Of a DNA stretch of 64,000 bases, positions 1 through 11,701 are shown piece by piece. The first letter of the stretch is position 1; each line of letters starts with the position of its first letter. The position numbers were made by a program, and so were the translations under genes. The notes beneath the pieces were generated by a model. The model was not told the DNA's origin, did no database searches, and saw only the letters and a program-made list of their open reading frames with translations. Source of the stretch: Trebouxia sp. TZW2008 (Eukaryota; Chlorophyta; Trebouxiophyceae; Trebouxiales; Trebouxiaceae); contig BDIU01000210.1 of assembly GCA_002118135.1 (NCBI GenBank), positions 335,492-399,491 of the forward strand, read 5' to 3'.

Positions 1-956
1 GCGCACATTCACATCCTGCGAGTGAAACCCTTGTCAGTTGCGCAGCACGTGATGCTCTGCCGCGTACCTCCCAAATGACACATGCAAGGTGGAATGCATA
101 TTTTATATAACTGGGGGTTGGTTTCGTATATTCTGACACATCGATCACTACAGATTTATGTGCAGAGAAAGCTGTGCGGCAAACGGCACCTGATCCTTGA
201 TACCCAGGCCAATGTGAGGGAAGTTGAAGATTATGCGGTCAAAGGATGCCGGCAGGCTGGCCATATGTTGCCTTTTGCTGGCAGCCTGGACAGCACAACA
301 AGTTCGCCTCAGCAGCCCAAAATCGGTTGATCAGTTGCAGCAGGCAGGGACTGCTCTTATCTGACGAATGATGCAGTGCATGCAGCATTGTGCTCTGCAT
401 GATGCAGAAGCTAGGTTTTGAGCCAGGCATGTGAGCAGTGAGTGCAGCGTGCCCTTGCCTGAAGACTTTTAGCAAGCTTGGTAGCATCGACTTTGTAGCA
501 CACAGCCGCACTGCAGTCATGAAGCTCTTGTATAATCTCACTTACAGGCTCAGAGCCCTCCTATGCGGAAAAGGTAACATGCTGAGACTGGAGCGCTCAA
601 TGACCATACAGCTCAAAGACCATACAGCTGAGCTGGGTAAAGTGCTCAGCTCTAAGTGCTACCTCGTACTTCGCAAGCAGCGTCTCCTGAGAGTCGAAAG
701 CTGTGGCCACGACGTTTTGACCCTGAGCGCAAAGCAACCTCGCCAAGGCTCTAGCGAAGCTGAAATTGCCCTCACCCACGCAGAGGATGTGCTGCGACTC
801 GTTGTAGGTTGAGGCGAGTGTCTGAAATTGCTTTTGCGCATTTTTGTTGGACTGTTGCCTGCTGCTCTGTGGCCTGCGCGTTTTAGGTACAGGTTTTGAA
901 ACACCTTGCGTCTGCCGCTGCTTGTGCTTTTTTGCAGGATTCTTTTTCTTGGACAT
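1..956 (-). CDS. BMT5-like 25S rRNA (uridine-N3) methyltransferase, 5' part (runs off window start)
   Basis: The start is ATG at 956-954, opening with a Lys-rich, nucleolar-type N-terminus (MSKKKNPAKKHKQ). Exon 1 (956 to about 670) carries the SAM-binding motif ILCVGEGNFSFARAL and then ATAFDSQETL, typical of the Rossmann-like domain of the BMT5/DUF2431 family. Exon 2 (510-459) reads VCYKVDATKLAKSLQ. It ends at a GC donor (CAG|GCAAGG) and joins in phase to exon 3 (285-190), which holds the family motif FDRIIFNFPHIG and ends GIKDQ. Exon 4 starts at base 15 (DVNVR) and continues outside the window. The first junction is uncertain: donor AA|GTACG at 670 gives the right phase, but about 15 residues seen in relatives are missing. 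A small exon around 545-585, next to a GTAAGT donor, could supply them. Family members methylate U2634 of 25S rRNA in yeast; that role here is inferred from family. Confidence 0.8.
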
Positions 957-1697
957 GCAGATGTGAAACCCGTCAAGCTCTGCGACTGACGTGAGCGTAC
1001 AGAACGTGCTAGCTGACAACCGCTTGATGTCACATTAGTGATGTTGCACTGCGTTTTGCGACAAGCGCAGTTAAGAAACCTGGCGTCGAGCACTTCTCTC
1101 CATGATTAGTCTCAACTGACTAAAGGGTGACAAATATGACTAATGTCAGACACTCACTGCAATAACAGCTGCACTAGCGTGCGTTCAAGCATCAGGAGAC
1201 ATGATTGTTATATTATGAGGGATGAGCAGGCGTTCTGGGCATGACACAGCAATGCATGAGCTTGCTTGGGTCTTGCCTTGTCTCAAGAAGGGCATTTGAA
1301 TCTTGCCCTCACTCTGCACTACAGCAGGGCAGACACTTTCAACACCCAATGCCTACATCAAATGATAGAAGTGATCAGTTTGATCCTGAGACTGTTCTAG
1401 TGATGTGAAATGATATGTCGATGACCTGACCTAGCAAAGCAGCAACCGCAACAAACATCTGAGCTAGCACAAAATAGCAACTACACAGATTTAGAGAAAG
1501 CAAAAACAAAGCTGCTGTCTAATGTGTCAGAGTACAGAGGACTCAGCAAAATCTTGCTGAGCATTGTCTGACGTGGTACGACCCTTTTGCGGTCTGACCA
1601 CGTCTCTGAGCATCTCTATTGCCACGCGGCTGTGACAATTGTCTGTCTGTCTTGAGGATCAGAATCTGACAGCTGCAATCTAGGCTGTCCTCCGAGC
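957..1697. other. Intergenic region, BMT5-like start to glycosyltransferase 3' end
   Basis: Both neighbours lie on the minus strand, so this holds the promoter of the BMT5-like gene and the downstream flank of the glycosyltransferase gene. I see no convincing coding region or RNA gene here. Confidence 0.5.
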
Positions 1698-4326
1698 TCA
1701 AGCAGTCTTCTGCACTTCTAAGCCTGAGTCTGCTATCTCACTGTGCTGATCTAGCTGCTGCTGCAACTGATGCTGCAGCTTCCACTGCTGCCTTGATTTG
1801 GGCAGCTTCAGATGCACTGACAGGCGAACGTCAGGGTTGCTTGCTTTGAGGCTGTTGTCCGTGGCATTCTTTGTGTACCACTGACCATCAACAGGAGAAC
1901 TGCTGCTGCCCTCAGGCCAACATGTGAATCTGCAGACACAGTGCATGTCAGCAATGCTTGCACAGCATGGCAGGCTTGAAATCTGGCAGATTTCACAAAT
2001 GGGGCTTTGAGGCTACTGGCCGTGGCATTCTTTGAGTATCAATGACCATCAGTGGGAGAGCTACTGCTGCCTTCTGGCCAACACGTGAATCTGCAGTGAC
2101 AGTGCATGTCAGCAATTGGGACCCAGTAGCCCGTACTGGCAACACCAGGCACAGCACACAGGTCAGGGGCATGCTCAGAGGATATGCCAGTCCTGCAACA
2201 GGTCTCGGCTAACAAAGGAAAGGAGCCGTGCCACTGAAGTGCAAGGCAGGTTTGCATTCTGGCATGGTGCCACTTCCACATAAGGATTGCCATTATGCTC
2301 CTGCAAGCTCTCAAGTCCTTTGCAATCAAAGCTCAAGGCCTTGCCATGCATTATTATGCAGCGTCTCACAATTGCCTGCGCCTGTATTGATGCCTGGCAC
2401 TCATTGAATGGCTAAGAGATGGCTGAAGGCATGCAGCCTATAACAAGGGCATTCCTGTTTACTGTTCAAAGCGGGACAGATGCAGTGCATGCATGTATCA
2501 GTGCTGGCAACTTACTCAAAAGTGCGCCCTTCAAACTGCCCATCATGTACAAAATGGTCCCACAAGCTGCTGCTGTCCTCAAATGGGAGATTGTTCTTGC
2601 TCTTATACAACTCAAAGTTGAAGCATGCAGGGCCTTGGTTGCTCATTGCCACTATGTGGGGAGTGCGATAGGCTGCGGTCTGTTCCGCATATGAATTGGT
2701 TTGCACAGTAAGTGGGGCACCCTGCATGCCAGTCACTTGCCATTAAATACACTGCATGCAGCCTGTGGATGAACAGCCAGATGTAGCAGTTGTCAGTGAT
2801 CCGTATCTGCATGACAGGCCTTGGCAAGCTGTGATCTAATGGCCTGCTCCAAAGCTGACTCTCAGCCTGAGCAAGCTCTGATGGCTAGCAAGGATGCACA
2901 CGCAACAGGCTATGTCAGGTATGCACAGATATTGCTCCTGCATCCCCCTCCCCCTCGCTTCCGCCCCAGGGGGTTGCAGCAATAATAGCACAGGGCGGAG
3001 GGGTGCACCAGATACGTACAATAATTCCTGCTTATAATGACTGCTTTGATGACCAAACAGCGTGTCCTTATACCAGCTGTACTTTCTAGACATATCATTG
3101 CAGCCAGAATGCACTGATTGATTCCCAGTTGCATGGTGCTGACGACAAGAATGTCCTTATATGAATTGGCCCCAAAAGGAGATACTATTGTGCATACACA
3201 CCTGGTATGAGCTCCATCGGTCGTATGTCTGCGATGTCACGGGTGTAGGCCAGTGTGCTTGCAATAGAAAGGCCTTGACCTTAATGAACACAGTTTCCAA
3301 GGGATTTAGATTGATCCCATCGTAGGCATCCCTAGCATATGGGTTTAACCTGCACATCAAAAGCTCTAGTCACATTGACATGACAGTGAGATTTGCATTG
3401 TCACGCTGACATGAGAGCAAAGAACACAAGCAGCAAATTTGCGGATTCTGTGTACGGCAAGATACTTATTGAAGGTTCATGTGGTGCACCATCATAGATA
3501 TGCTTAGTGTATGGTTTCATCTTGCACATCAACAGCTTTAGTCAGTAAATCACAAGCAACAAACTTGCGGAGCTGTGTATGGCAAGGTCCTCATTGGAGC
3601 TTCGTGTGGTACACCATCTGGCTGCTTGTCAGCTGGCTTCTATAGCTCAATATCATAATCTGATCCAGAGTCGTGCAATGACATCAGAGACATGCAGAAC
3701 CAGGTGACATCTGCTCTGCTTGTGATGGCATGTCATGGACGCTGCATCAAAGCATCAGCACAATTGCGCATAGACTTTGCAAAGGGAAAAGGGCAATGGG
3801 TCCTGAGCAAAGTCGGGGACGGTGGATCACCGGCAGAACCTCAAACTCACCCAGCATTGCAGTTCTAGTTGGCTTTGTTGAGCCAGTCAGGGCCCTGGTG
3901 CTTTAGCATGAGGCTGGCAACGGTGTAGCCAGCATTCAAGATAGGAAGATGGAACAATTGGCACACTGGCAACAACACAAGCTTACCCAGCATTGCAGTT
4001 CCAGTTGTCTTTGTTGAGCCAGTCAGCGCCCTGGTATTTCAGCATGAGGCTGTCAATGGTATAGCCAGCATTGAAGATGGCAACAGACGAGCCCAGCTCG
4101 CTGTTCCACACAGTGTCAGACAGGCGCTCGTAGCACTTGAACACCAGGCCATCTTCCTTGAGCACCTTCAGGCCTGCCTGCACGTGTACCATAAGTGCTT
4201 TGTGTCAACAACGATTAAAGCGATACCAACAATGGTGAGTGTCCACTACACTGGTGAGTGTCACTACAATGGTGAGTGTCACAACAATGGTGGGTGTCAC
4301 ACTGATAAGTGTCACCACAACGATGC

Positions 4327-4364
<38 letters not shown>

Positions 4365-6532
4365 ATGTCGATGATGATCTCAATCTTTTGGCAAAAGATA
4401 TGAGGTGTGCACGGCAAGCCAGCTTGTGCTGGGTGCAAGCACCAACCTTAGTGATCAATCCTGGTTTGTGTTACGCCATGCAGGACAGCATAATTGCATT
4501 GTATCGTCACACATGACAGGTGCAACTGTCATTGTTTTTGTACCTGATCAGTAGCCATGACATATGACTGCACATGGGGGTTTTCACGCCGTTCTGCGGT
4601 GAGATCGCCGTTCTTGAAGGTGCCTTCACAGCTGATGGTTGCACCCACCAGCTTGACCTTTCCCACCAGGCGAGAGGTCAAGATGCCAGTCCAGTGCAGA
4701 AACGCCTGAGCAGGGGAATACAAGGTAGGGGTGAACCAGGCTGACAGTGATTGCCACAGTTGGACGTCAGACGCTCCTACAAAGATGCTCAGAACAAGCC
4801 TGACGAGACAGGACTCCGGGCCACACAAACCTAGCACATGTGCTGGAATGTGTCATTACAATTGTTGTTATGATGATTGTTATTACTATCATTATTGTTA
4901 TTGTCTCAACCCACCGCAACTTGCACTAGTGTTGCAGAGGCACCAAAGTGCGTGCTGCAACTTCTGCATATCTCTGTATGCATGCAGGTGTGAGGCGCAT
5001 GAGCAAGCTTGAAATGTTACAGAACTGCAAGCCAGCATGAGACATTCCTACAGCACACCAGTACTCATGCCAATGGCACATTCAACGCCGTCAGGTTGTG
5101 TACAAGCAAGTGCAAACAAGCTAGACGCCAGAAGTTGAGTCAATAGTGAGCATACCGGCCAGTACGCAGGCAGATGTGGGCCTCTGATTGAGGAGTTCAT
5201 GAAGACAATGAATCTATAGCTGCTGACATCTGCGACAGCGCTGCTGAGCGCCCAGCCAAAGGTGCCCCAGTCATAGCAGACATTGTCATGAAAGATGTAG
5301 CGAGCGTTGCTTGGCAGGTCTGGCAAGGGCACTTGAGAAGGCAGTATGCCTTTGCCCTGCATTGCAGACTTGCTTCAATGTCTAATGCTGGCTGACGTGC
5401 TCTTGTCATTCATCCATTCATTCATCCCTCCATTCAGTCATTCATTGATTCATGACACGTGCTAGACAAGATCTGCAGGCCCAGCTAGGTATGTCCTGGA
5501 GCAATCAAGGTCTCCAACCAGTTTGGGCTTGCGCTGACTTACACCACGTGCTCTTGTGCTGCACATCACAGTCCTGTCTGCTGGATGGTGTGCTGTATTT
5601 GATGCATCTGCAAACAGGTGCCAGGACAGAGAATACCTCATGTGGCCTTCTCAGTACAGGTTGTGTGCAAAACCTATCATGCGCTCATGTTTGCATGTCC
5701 ATGCACTGAGGCGTGCATTGTTATCTTCATGACAACTTTGGAACTTGTCAATAAGCAGCTTCACATGGCTGTGAAATATGCTAGAATGCATATGGACATC
5801 TTGGCATACATGCACAACTGAGCCTGTTTTGGACATTGTCTGTATGACGCCCTACTGGGTGTTTGAGACATCAAAACAATAGTGTAATGTCAGCAACAAG
5901 TGAGCACACATCTTACCTCCTGCACTACGATGACATAGTCACAACCGTCGCCCTCTGACATGCCATGCTGCACAAAGTAGTGCAGGTTGCGCTCATACTC
6001 AGTGTCTGAGTTGGAGTAGGCGTATAGCACCAGCGTCTCTGGCTGCTCGCTGGAGAGTAACCCCAGCTGCTGTGCTGCTGACATCCACCTTGAGTCCTCA
6101 AACCTAAAACATGTTGCAACTGATCGGTTTTCACTCTTAGCCAACCACTTGAAGGCCCACAAGATACAATGATGTAAGAGAGACACAAGACACAAAAGAT
6201 ACATGAGAGACACAATACACACAGACACAAGAGAGACACAAGACACAACAGACACAAGACACAGCAGAGACACAAGACACAACAGAGACACAAGACACCA
6301 AAGAGCCTGGAGCCAGTTTACTGAAGCAGCAGTGATGCTGTCAGATGCCACTTCAAACATCCCTAACTTGTGTTAAAGCAAAGGCTTACTGTGGCTGTGT
6401 CAAAGCTGATGTCAGCAGCATCACTAGTCCAATCACAAGCGTCGCAGCCAAGGCTGGCAGAACCAGCTTGCTGCGCATTCCGAGAATGTGCTGCTCCTTT
6501 CTGGTCCCGACTGGGGAACTCAGAGCCTTCAT
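1698..6532 (-). CDS. Type II membrane glycosyltransferase-like protein
   Basis: Nine phase-consistent exons encode about 511 residues: 6532-6390, 6103-5917, 5356-5156, 4705-4544, 4177-3987, 3349-3202, 2721-2516, 2300-2235, 1929-1698. The start (MKALSSPVG) is the first in-frame ATG after a stop. Exon 1 has a basic flank, then one hydrophobic segment (LVLPALAATLVIGLVMLL), giving type II Golgi-like topology. The lumenal part has the motifs LVLYAYSNSDTEYERN, NVCYDWGTFGWAL, FIVFMNSSIRGP, HWTGILTSRL and DAYDGINLNPLETVF. These resemble uncharacterised algal and bacterial glycosyltransferase-like proteins; donor and acceptor are unknown. The last three exons, ending in a Cys/Ser-rich and then Gln-rich tail, are less certain, though phases agree. 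Introns carry a CTG tract, two minisatellites and two decayed exon copies. It is divergent from RBD1. Confidence 0.72.
2000..2110 (-). pseudogene. Decayed duplicate of the last glycosyltransferase exon
   Basis: This segment repeats the acceptor and first part of the real last exon (from 1929), including the CWPEGSSSSP stretch. A TGA at 2041-2039 replaces the Trp codon of the real copy (DGQWYTKNA becomes DGH-stop). It sits in the preceding intron and cannot code through. Confidence 0.75.
3845..3950 (-). pseudogene. Decayed duplicate of glycosyltransferase exon 5
   Basis: The copy matches the 3' half of exon 5 (3987-4177) and keeps a GTGAGT donor. A TAG at 3867-3865 replaces the Trp codon of DNWNCNAG, so it is a pseudo-exon lying just downstream of the real one. 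Confidence 0.8.
4228..4325. repeat. Minisatellite in glycosyltransferase intron 4
   Basis: About five copies of an 18-bp unit resembling TGGTGAGTGTCACTACAA occur head to tail. It is immediately followed by a GCT/CTG trinucleotide tract of about 12 units at 4324-4362. Confidence 0.85.
6178..6302. repeat. Purine-rich minisatellite in glycosyltransferase intron 1
   Basis: Repeats of AGAGACACAAGACACAAC with slight variation fill this part of the first intron. On the coding strand it reads as a pyrimidine-rich TGTCTC/TTGTGTC tract that ends close to the acceptor of exon 2. Confidence 0.85.
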
Positions 6533-7657
6533 GCTGACCAGCTTCTGGTTCTGCAGATCTTCTTCAGGCAGCAAAGGAAGTAGTGGTGCTTTGCCCCTGC
6601 TTGGCACATCATTGCTGTCATTACTGATGCTGTCTCAGTGACACAAAAACGCATGCAGTTTGACCATGGCATCACTTTCAACTTCTGCTATGCTGCTCAC
6701 TGCCGACAAAATCTGGATTGGACAAAACCAAATCATCACCTACACAAATGCAGCAGTTTGCAAAGACCCAGGTGTTGTGTGACAAAGATTCAGATGCAAA
6801 TTCTGCTATGCCTACCCTTGCTAGCTACAAGTGGACAGCATTTTGGCAGCTCAACAAGTCGGACAACAAGCGTTGGCACAACGCAACTTTGCGACTGGAC
6901 TCCAGACTTATGCACACCATATTGCAAGTCAGTATGGCTGCAGCTCAAGGTGCTGGCTCACCTAAAGGCCAGTATTTTGTCATTCAGGTGCATGCTAGCG
7001 CAGGTTTCGCTGCAACGACCTGGGATCAGTAAACTGTCGCCGCAGTTGACTTGAGAGATACAAATGCTCTGTCAGAGGCAAAAGCAGTAGCTCTGTAGAT
7101 GTCCCCGGTGAGTGTTCAGTGTCAGCATGTGTATAAAGGTTGCAACGTTTTGACCAGGGTCTCACAGAAGTGTCGGTGATCGAGTGTAATTCTGAGCCTT
7201 CTCGTATTTTGGATTGATAGTAGGACTGTACCCTGGCAACGTGGCAGCTTCACACGGATTGCCTGATACAAAAGTGCAAGCTGGTCAGCAAAGGGCGATG
7301 CCGAAACACGACTCAAAAAGCTGTCGGTGCAGCACGAATGCCGCGAGTCACAGGCTCAAGACAGAATGTTGCTGCAAGCCTCGAGACTGACGGTGCAATC
7401 CTTGCTGTAGTCGGCGACCAAAGTATTGATCTCTAGCAGTCATGGCACCTGCAAGGGATTCAGGCATTTCGAATCTGAGCCGGCTCAGCAGAAGATGAAC
7501 CGGTGAGCAAGTTTTGGCAAACAAAGACTGACCAGACTCTCGAATCTGCAAAGCGATTTTGATCTGCGCGAGCAGAGCAAAGCGCGCTTATCAATTACGT
7601 TTGCAGCATTGACGCCTTTTCTCATTGCAGTTATTGTCTTCGCATTGGTGCAGCGCA
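6533..7657. promoter_or_regulatory. Divergent intergenic region, glycosyltransferase / RBD1
   Basis: This region separates the start codons of two divergently transcribed genes. The half near RBD1 (about 7030-7650) is richer in CG dinucleotides and contains a perfect 14-bp palindrome CTGAGCCGGCTCAG at 7475-7488. A plus-strand ORF of 104 codons at 6718-7032 has no ATG start and no recognisable domain; I do not call it a gene. Confidence 0.45.
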
Positions 7658-8622
7658 ATGCTGGCAAGTTCAGTTGCGAGCACATGCGCTTTGGCAAGCC
7701 ACCCGAATTCTTGTAGACAGGTCGAATCAAGACGCGTGCGTTCAACACTTGAATCCGCGCCGGCTGCAGCCCATGTTTGCTCCTGCAGACCTGCGTCAGC
7801 ACCTTTCTGCAAAGTGAGTAGTTGATCCTCATGGTGCTGCACCATGTCTTTTGCACACCGCTCATGTGCTGATTTTCTGAGCACGTGCAGGTGCAAACAA
7901 AAGTTTGCAAGCGTGTATTGAAGCGACGTCGGCGTTGCCAGGCAACTGCCAAACAGGACACTGATCTCGACAAACCAGAAGACGACACAGACATTGATGT
8001 AAGCGGCTGTGCACTTAGCACATTGCACTTCAGCCAGAGGCGGACAGTATGACATGCAATGCAGAACACAGAGTCAGAGTTGGCACAGAAACAGGCTGAA
8101 CAAACACGGCTTCGGAAGGCCGAGAAGTTTATGAAACTGGGAACGGGACAAGCAGAATGTGCCAACTGTGGCTATCAGTATGACCCAAAAAAGGGCGACA
8201 GTGAGTACCCAGTGTCCCCTGGGACAAAGTTTGAGGTATGCCTAAGCACGCATTCTAACTTGCGGTTCTGCGGCAAACACATGTCAATATTGCTTGCCAT
8301 GTATCAGCTTAGACTTGCAATTGCACTGCAACAGCCATTGTGAACTACAGCTGTCAAGGTTTGCCGAAGTTGTGCTTGATCTCGTTTCTTTGCATAAGCC
8401 ACTTGCTATGTGCAGAACTTGCCAGAAGACTGGCAGTGTCCTATATGTGGAGCAGCAGGAGCCACTTTCCAGTCAAGAGCACGAGTTGTAGCTGGATTTG
8501 CAGAAAACCAGGGATATGGCTTGGGAGGCAATTCTTTGACATCAGGCCAAAAGTCACTGCTGATATACGGCAGTTTGCTTGTAGGCTTTGCTTTCTTCAT
8601 TCTGGGCTACTTCTTGCAATAG
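7658..8622 (+). CDS. RBD1: Thylakoid rubredoxin-family protein RBD1
   Basis: Four exons join in phase 0: 7658-7813, 7891-7998, 8065-8235, 8416-8622, encoding 213 residues. Exon 1 begins MLASSVASTCALAS and is Ser/Ala/Arg-rich, like a chloroplast transit peptide. Exon 2 is an Arg-rich then acidic linker. Exon 3 has a charged helix and the first iron-binding knuckle (ECANCGYQYDP). Exon 4 has the second knuckle (WQCPICGA), so all four rubredoxin cysteines are present, then a C-terminal membrane anchor (LLIYGSLLVGFAFFILGYFL). This is the domain order of plant, algal and cyanobacterial RBD1/RubA, which acts in photosystem II assembly. Length and layout match the family; assignment is firm. It converges with RPF2, 270 bp away. 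Confidence 0.95.
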
Positions 8623-8891
8623 TTTGCATGTCTTGTTTATCTTTCAGCAGACTATCAGCAGAATCACGAGCAGCTTATGGACCAAAACATTGCAACAGAC
8701 TTGCGCAATGCTAGTTACTACTATTCAAACGAAATTGAAACATCCTGCAACTATAACGCCAACATTTTATGGTACACAAGATGCCTACACGTAATGGTAA
8801 GTAACTGACTGCATGATGTCCATGAGCATACCCAAACGGATGGGCGGTGCTGTGTGCTAGACAATATGTTGCCAACGAAGCAGCAAATGCA

Positions 8892-11701
8892 TCACTTTGG
8901 GCCTGGCAACTTTGCCTTCTTGGCAGCAAGATCGCCAGCTGCATTCTGCCGTTCCCGCTTGAGACCCTGCAGATCAGAATCTCACACAAATGAGCAACAG
9001 CACAAGATTCAAGTCTATGTGTCACGCTCAGCTGGGTGATGCAAATTTCAGCAAAATAGATGGTTCACTCAGTTGGTGGTCTGGAAAATAGATGACGTGG
9101 CACTTGAGCACAATGCGGATTGCATGTTGCTTGAGCTTTGCACAGCAATTTTGATTCACATAGTGCGTCAAATGCCAGATGCCAGCAAATGTTTGTCAAG
9201 CAGAAAACATAGTGTCGCCCTTACCTTCATCTTGTTGAGGGCCATGGAGTCGAGGTCTTGCTTGGGCATGTAGATGCGACCAACCTTGCCCTCAAGACTG
9301 TCAAAGGACACATTCTTCTCCTGCAGACATTTCACAACACTGCTAAGCACAACAATCTGCTGACATTTCACCACACTGCTAAGCATGACAGCTTTCAGAC
9401 ATTCTGCAGCAACTGCTAAGCACAACAACCGTGGAACACTAGCGATTATGCTGACAATGTATGTCACTGATGCAAGAAGCTGTACATGAAGTTAACAGAA
9501 ACCCAGTACTGATGCTATGCCTCAGCGTTTGGAAGTCCAATTGGCCCCGGCAGCTCAGCCGACAGCACGGCGCAACTCAGGACACTCTCAATTGCAGACA
9601 GCGTCAGATCTACCCAACTTGTCTCGACACAAGTGCTGAGACGTAGATTGTTGACAATTTACTTCATTGAATTCAACAAGTTAACTGCCTGGCAAACATA
9701 TATGCAGGATGCCAAAGACGCACACATGCAGCAACATGTGCAGCCTTCTTGAGGCCACAAATCAGCTCAAATCAACAAATTGACGCAACACCAACCTTCT
9801 TCTTTTCAAGCTTGGGCTGTTTCATGGACTGCATCTGAATCTCATCTGGGGCTGGTCGGCTTCTTCTCAATGAGAAGTCTACCCGGGGACCAATCTCTGC
9901 TAGCTCTGTGCGGGGCACTTGTGCACCAGACCTCTTGAAAGCAATAGCATACTGCCGGAGTAACAGCCGGTCACCCGTTGCTGCTACAAACATGACATGG
10001 TCCAGCCCCTGCGAAGCGAAAGTATGGTGAGGGAAGCAGCAATCCTGGGCTGCTGCTACCCATAGGCATCATAACATCATAAAATCATAACATGATGCCT
10101 GATGCTATGGAGTTTCCTTTTGTGTTCAAGAAGGAGAAAATGCTGCTCTCTAGTTACAGCACTATGCACAAAGGAGGGATACACCGAAATGAGATGCTGA
10201 ATGCAGATGCTCAGTATGCAGCAAAAATGGCTGAGCAGCACCCTCTACAGGGCTGACTGTTGTCAGCAGATTGAGCTGTGACTAGTACTATAGTTTAACG
10301 GCAAGCATTCTGCAGATTGCAAGCAAAATGGCTCATAAGCAGCTACAGAGCATGGATAAGAAGTGCGATGCAGGGTTGAGGTGTTACAGTAATTTCTCTT
10401 TGTACAGACACTTGATGTAAGGACACTTGTTGTAAGGACATTCTCAATGTAAGGACAGCGCAATTGGTTACCAATCATTGCATTCTGACTGCAGTGGCAC
10501 CTCTGAGTAAGGACAATCTGATATACCGACAAATTTGTTCAGCCGAGGCAGTCATTACAAAGAGAAGTGCTAAACCTTCAAGTTGATGGCATCTATTTGT
10601 CTGCCTCTGAAAAAGTCAAGCAACAAGCTCTTAGCCATCTTCAGCTCAGGGTTGTTGTCAAAGCCCTCTCCCACAAACACAAAGCATGGCTGCAGTCAAG
10701 CATAATTTACTTCAGAGGATGACGCATGGGATGATGCTCTGCCACCTACTGCGGCACTTCAGTCAATCATTCCATTCACAATGCGTGCTAGACAGGACCA
10801 GCAGGCCCAGTTGGGTACGTACTGAAGCAATCAACTGTCTTCAACCAGTTCGGTCCTGTGCTAACTCAAATTGTTTGTATTGAGCAAGAGGGGCGAGGGT
10901 ACACTTAGACATAGCATTGTGCAGGAAGATAGTATCAGAACAGGTTTGCCGCAAGCAATTGCTTGATTCATGCAGAAAGTCAGCCATCATGCTCGGTCTG
11001 GCAAAACTCAACACGTCCAGTCAGTGCCTCATCTGCATGCTGGCAAGTTTACCTTGTTGCCTATCTGCACAGCTGTTGCAGACTTTGCAAATGCTTTGAT
11101 AGGTGTAAATCGCTCGACGCCAAGCTCCAGAACGTCATGCAGGCGACTGTTAAAGAATCGCCCTAGAGTGATGTTGTGCGGCCTCTTCTTGCTGTGGTTG
11201 CCCAGAGCAAACAGACTGCTGTCTGTCTTCTGTGAAAAGTGCTCTAGATTGGTGTCACCACCTGCCTCAAATGGCCGCACATCATCATTTTTCCTGGTGT
11301 ATTTGACTGAGTCTCCCTGCAGATTGAAAATGTTCCAAACTAGCCATAAAACTGCAGCTTGCAAATGATGTATTGCGCGCAAAAATCTTATTGTACTGCA
11401 GGACAAGGAGCTGCAGCAGGCATTGACTCACAGCAGCTTTGAGCTTGTGCAGGTCTGACAAGACGTCTTTTGTAATTTGGCTAGTCTTGCCTCCAAAAAG
11501 GATCAAAGCTCGCTTAGGATCCTCTACCTGCAATGTACAGTCCAGCCACATGACGTGTACACAGCACGCTGCAGGGCGTTGTCAAAGCTGCAACCTTCTA
11601 CGCAGTTTACTGACCAACTTTGGCTCGCGTTGTTGAAGCGCTCGCTTTCCCTTTTTGGTCTTTGGTTTCTGTAGCTTGGTTTCTGCGCCAGTCGTCTTCA
11701 T
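8892..11701 (-). CDS. RPF2: Ribosome production factor 2 homologue (BRIX domain)
   Basis: Seven exons, all phase 0: 11701-11615, 11527-11432, 11316-11053, 10689-10576, 10008-9796, 9320-9225, 8966-8892, encoding 314 residues (human RPF2 has 306). The basic N-terminus MKTTGAETKLQKPK leads into REPKL, then the BRIX domain: ILFGGKTSQITKDVL, VRPFEAGGDTNLEHF, SLFALGNHSKKRPHNI and ELGVERFTPIKAF. The C-terminus has PRTELAEIGPRVDFSLRR, GRIYMPKQDL and a Lys-rich tail ending PGPK. RPF2 with RRS1 loads 5S RNP into pre-60S particles in the nucleolus. The intron 4 donor is GTTTAG: a MITE is inserted only 3 nt into that intron. Confidence 0.95.
9321..9440. repeat. Short tandem repeat in RPF2 intron 5
   Basis: About four imperfect copies of a unit like CTGCTAAGCACAACA and CTGCAGACATTTCACAACA lie directly upstream of exon 6. 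They include repeated CTGCAG or CTGCTG acceptor-like elements. Confidence 0.6.
10385..10572. mobile_element. MITE, TA-target family (copy 1)
   Basis: The element starts at CAGTAATTTCTCTTTGTAC after TA and ends ACAAAGAGAAGTGC before TA (571-572). Its inside contains several copies of TGTAAGGACA and a CTGCATTCTGACTGCAG hairpin. The shared TIR core is TTCTCTTTGTA. The same family recurs near 32.57, 53.03 and 53.29 kb. No transposase is present. The TA target and the CAGT-type end suggest a Tc1/mariner or pogo-like master element. Confidence 0.8.
10784..10872 (+). repeat. Dispersed hairpin repeat, family A (copy)
   Basis: An approximately 90-bp repeat with imperfect inverted ends: GCTAGACAGGACC at one end and GGTCCTGTGCTAAC at the other. 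Related copies are at 5457-5545 (+), 15293-15372 (-), 40768-40858 (-) and 59505-59583 (+). The shared core is CAGGCCCAGYTGGGTACGTA followed by GCAATCA and CAACCAGTT. No coding content. Confidence 0.75.

Noticed and set aside
5408..5455. ATTC-rich stretch as a regulatory or origin-like element
   Set aside because: It is a simple CATTCATTCATC microsatellite in a glycosyltransferase intron with no other feature.
7485..8165. Minus-strand open frame of 226 codons
   Set aside because: It is antisense to RBD1 exons 1-3, shows no domain, and the plus strand has a complete rubredoxin gene with phased introns.
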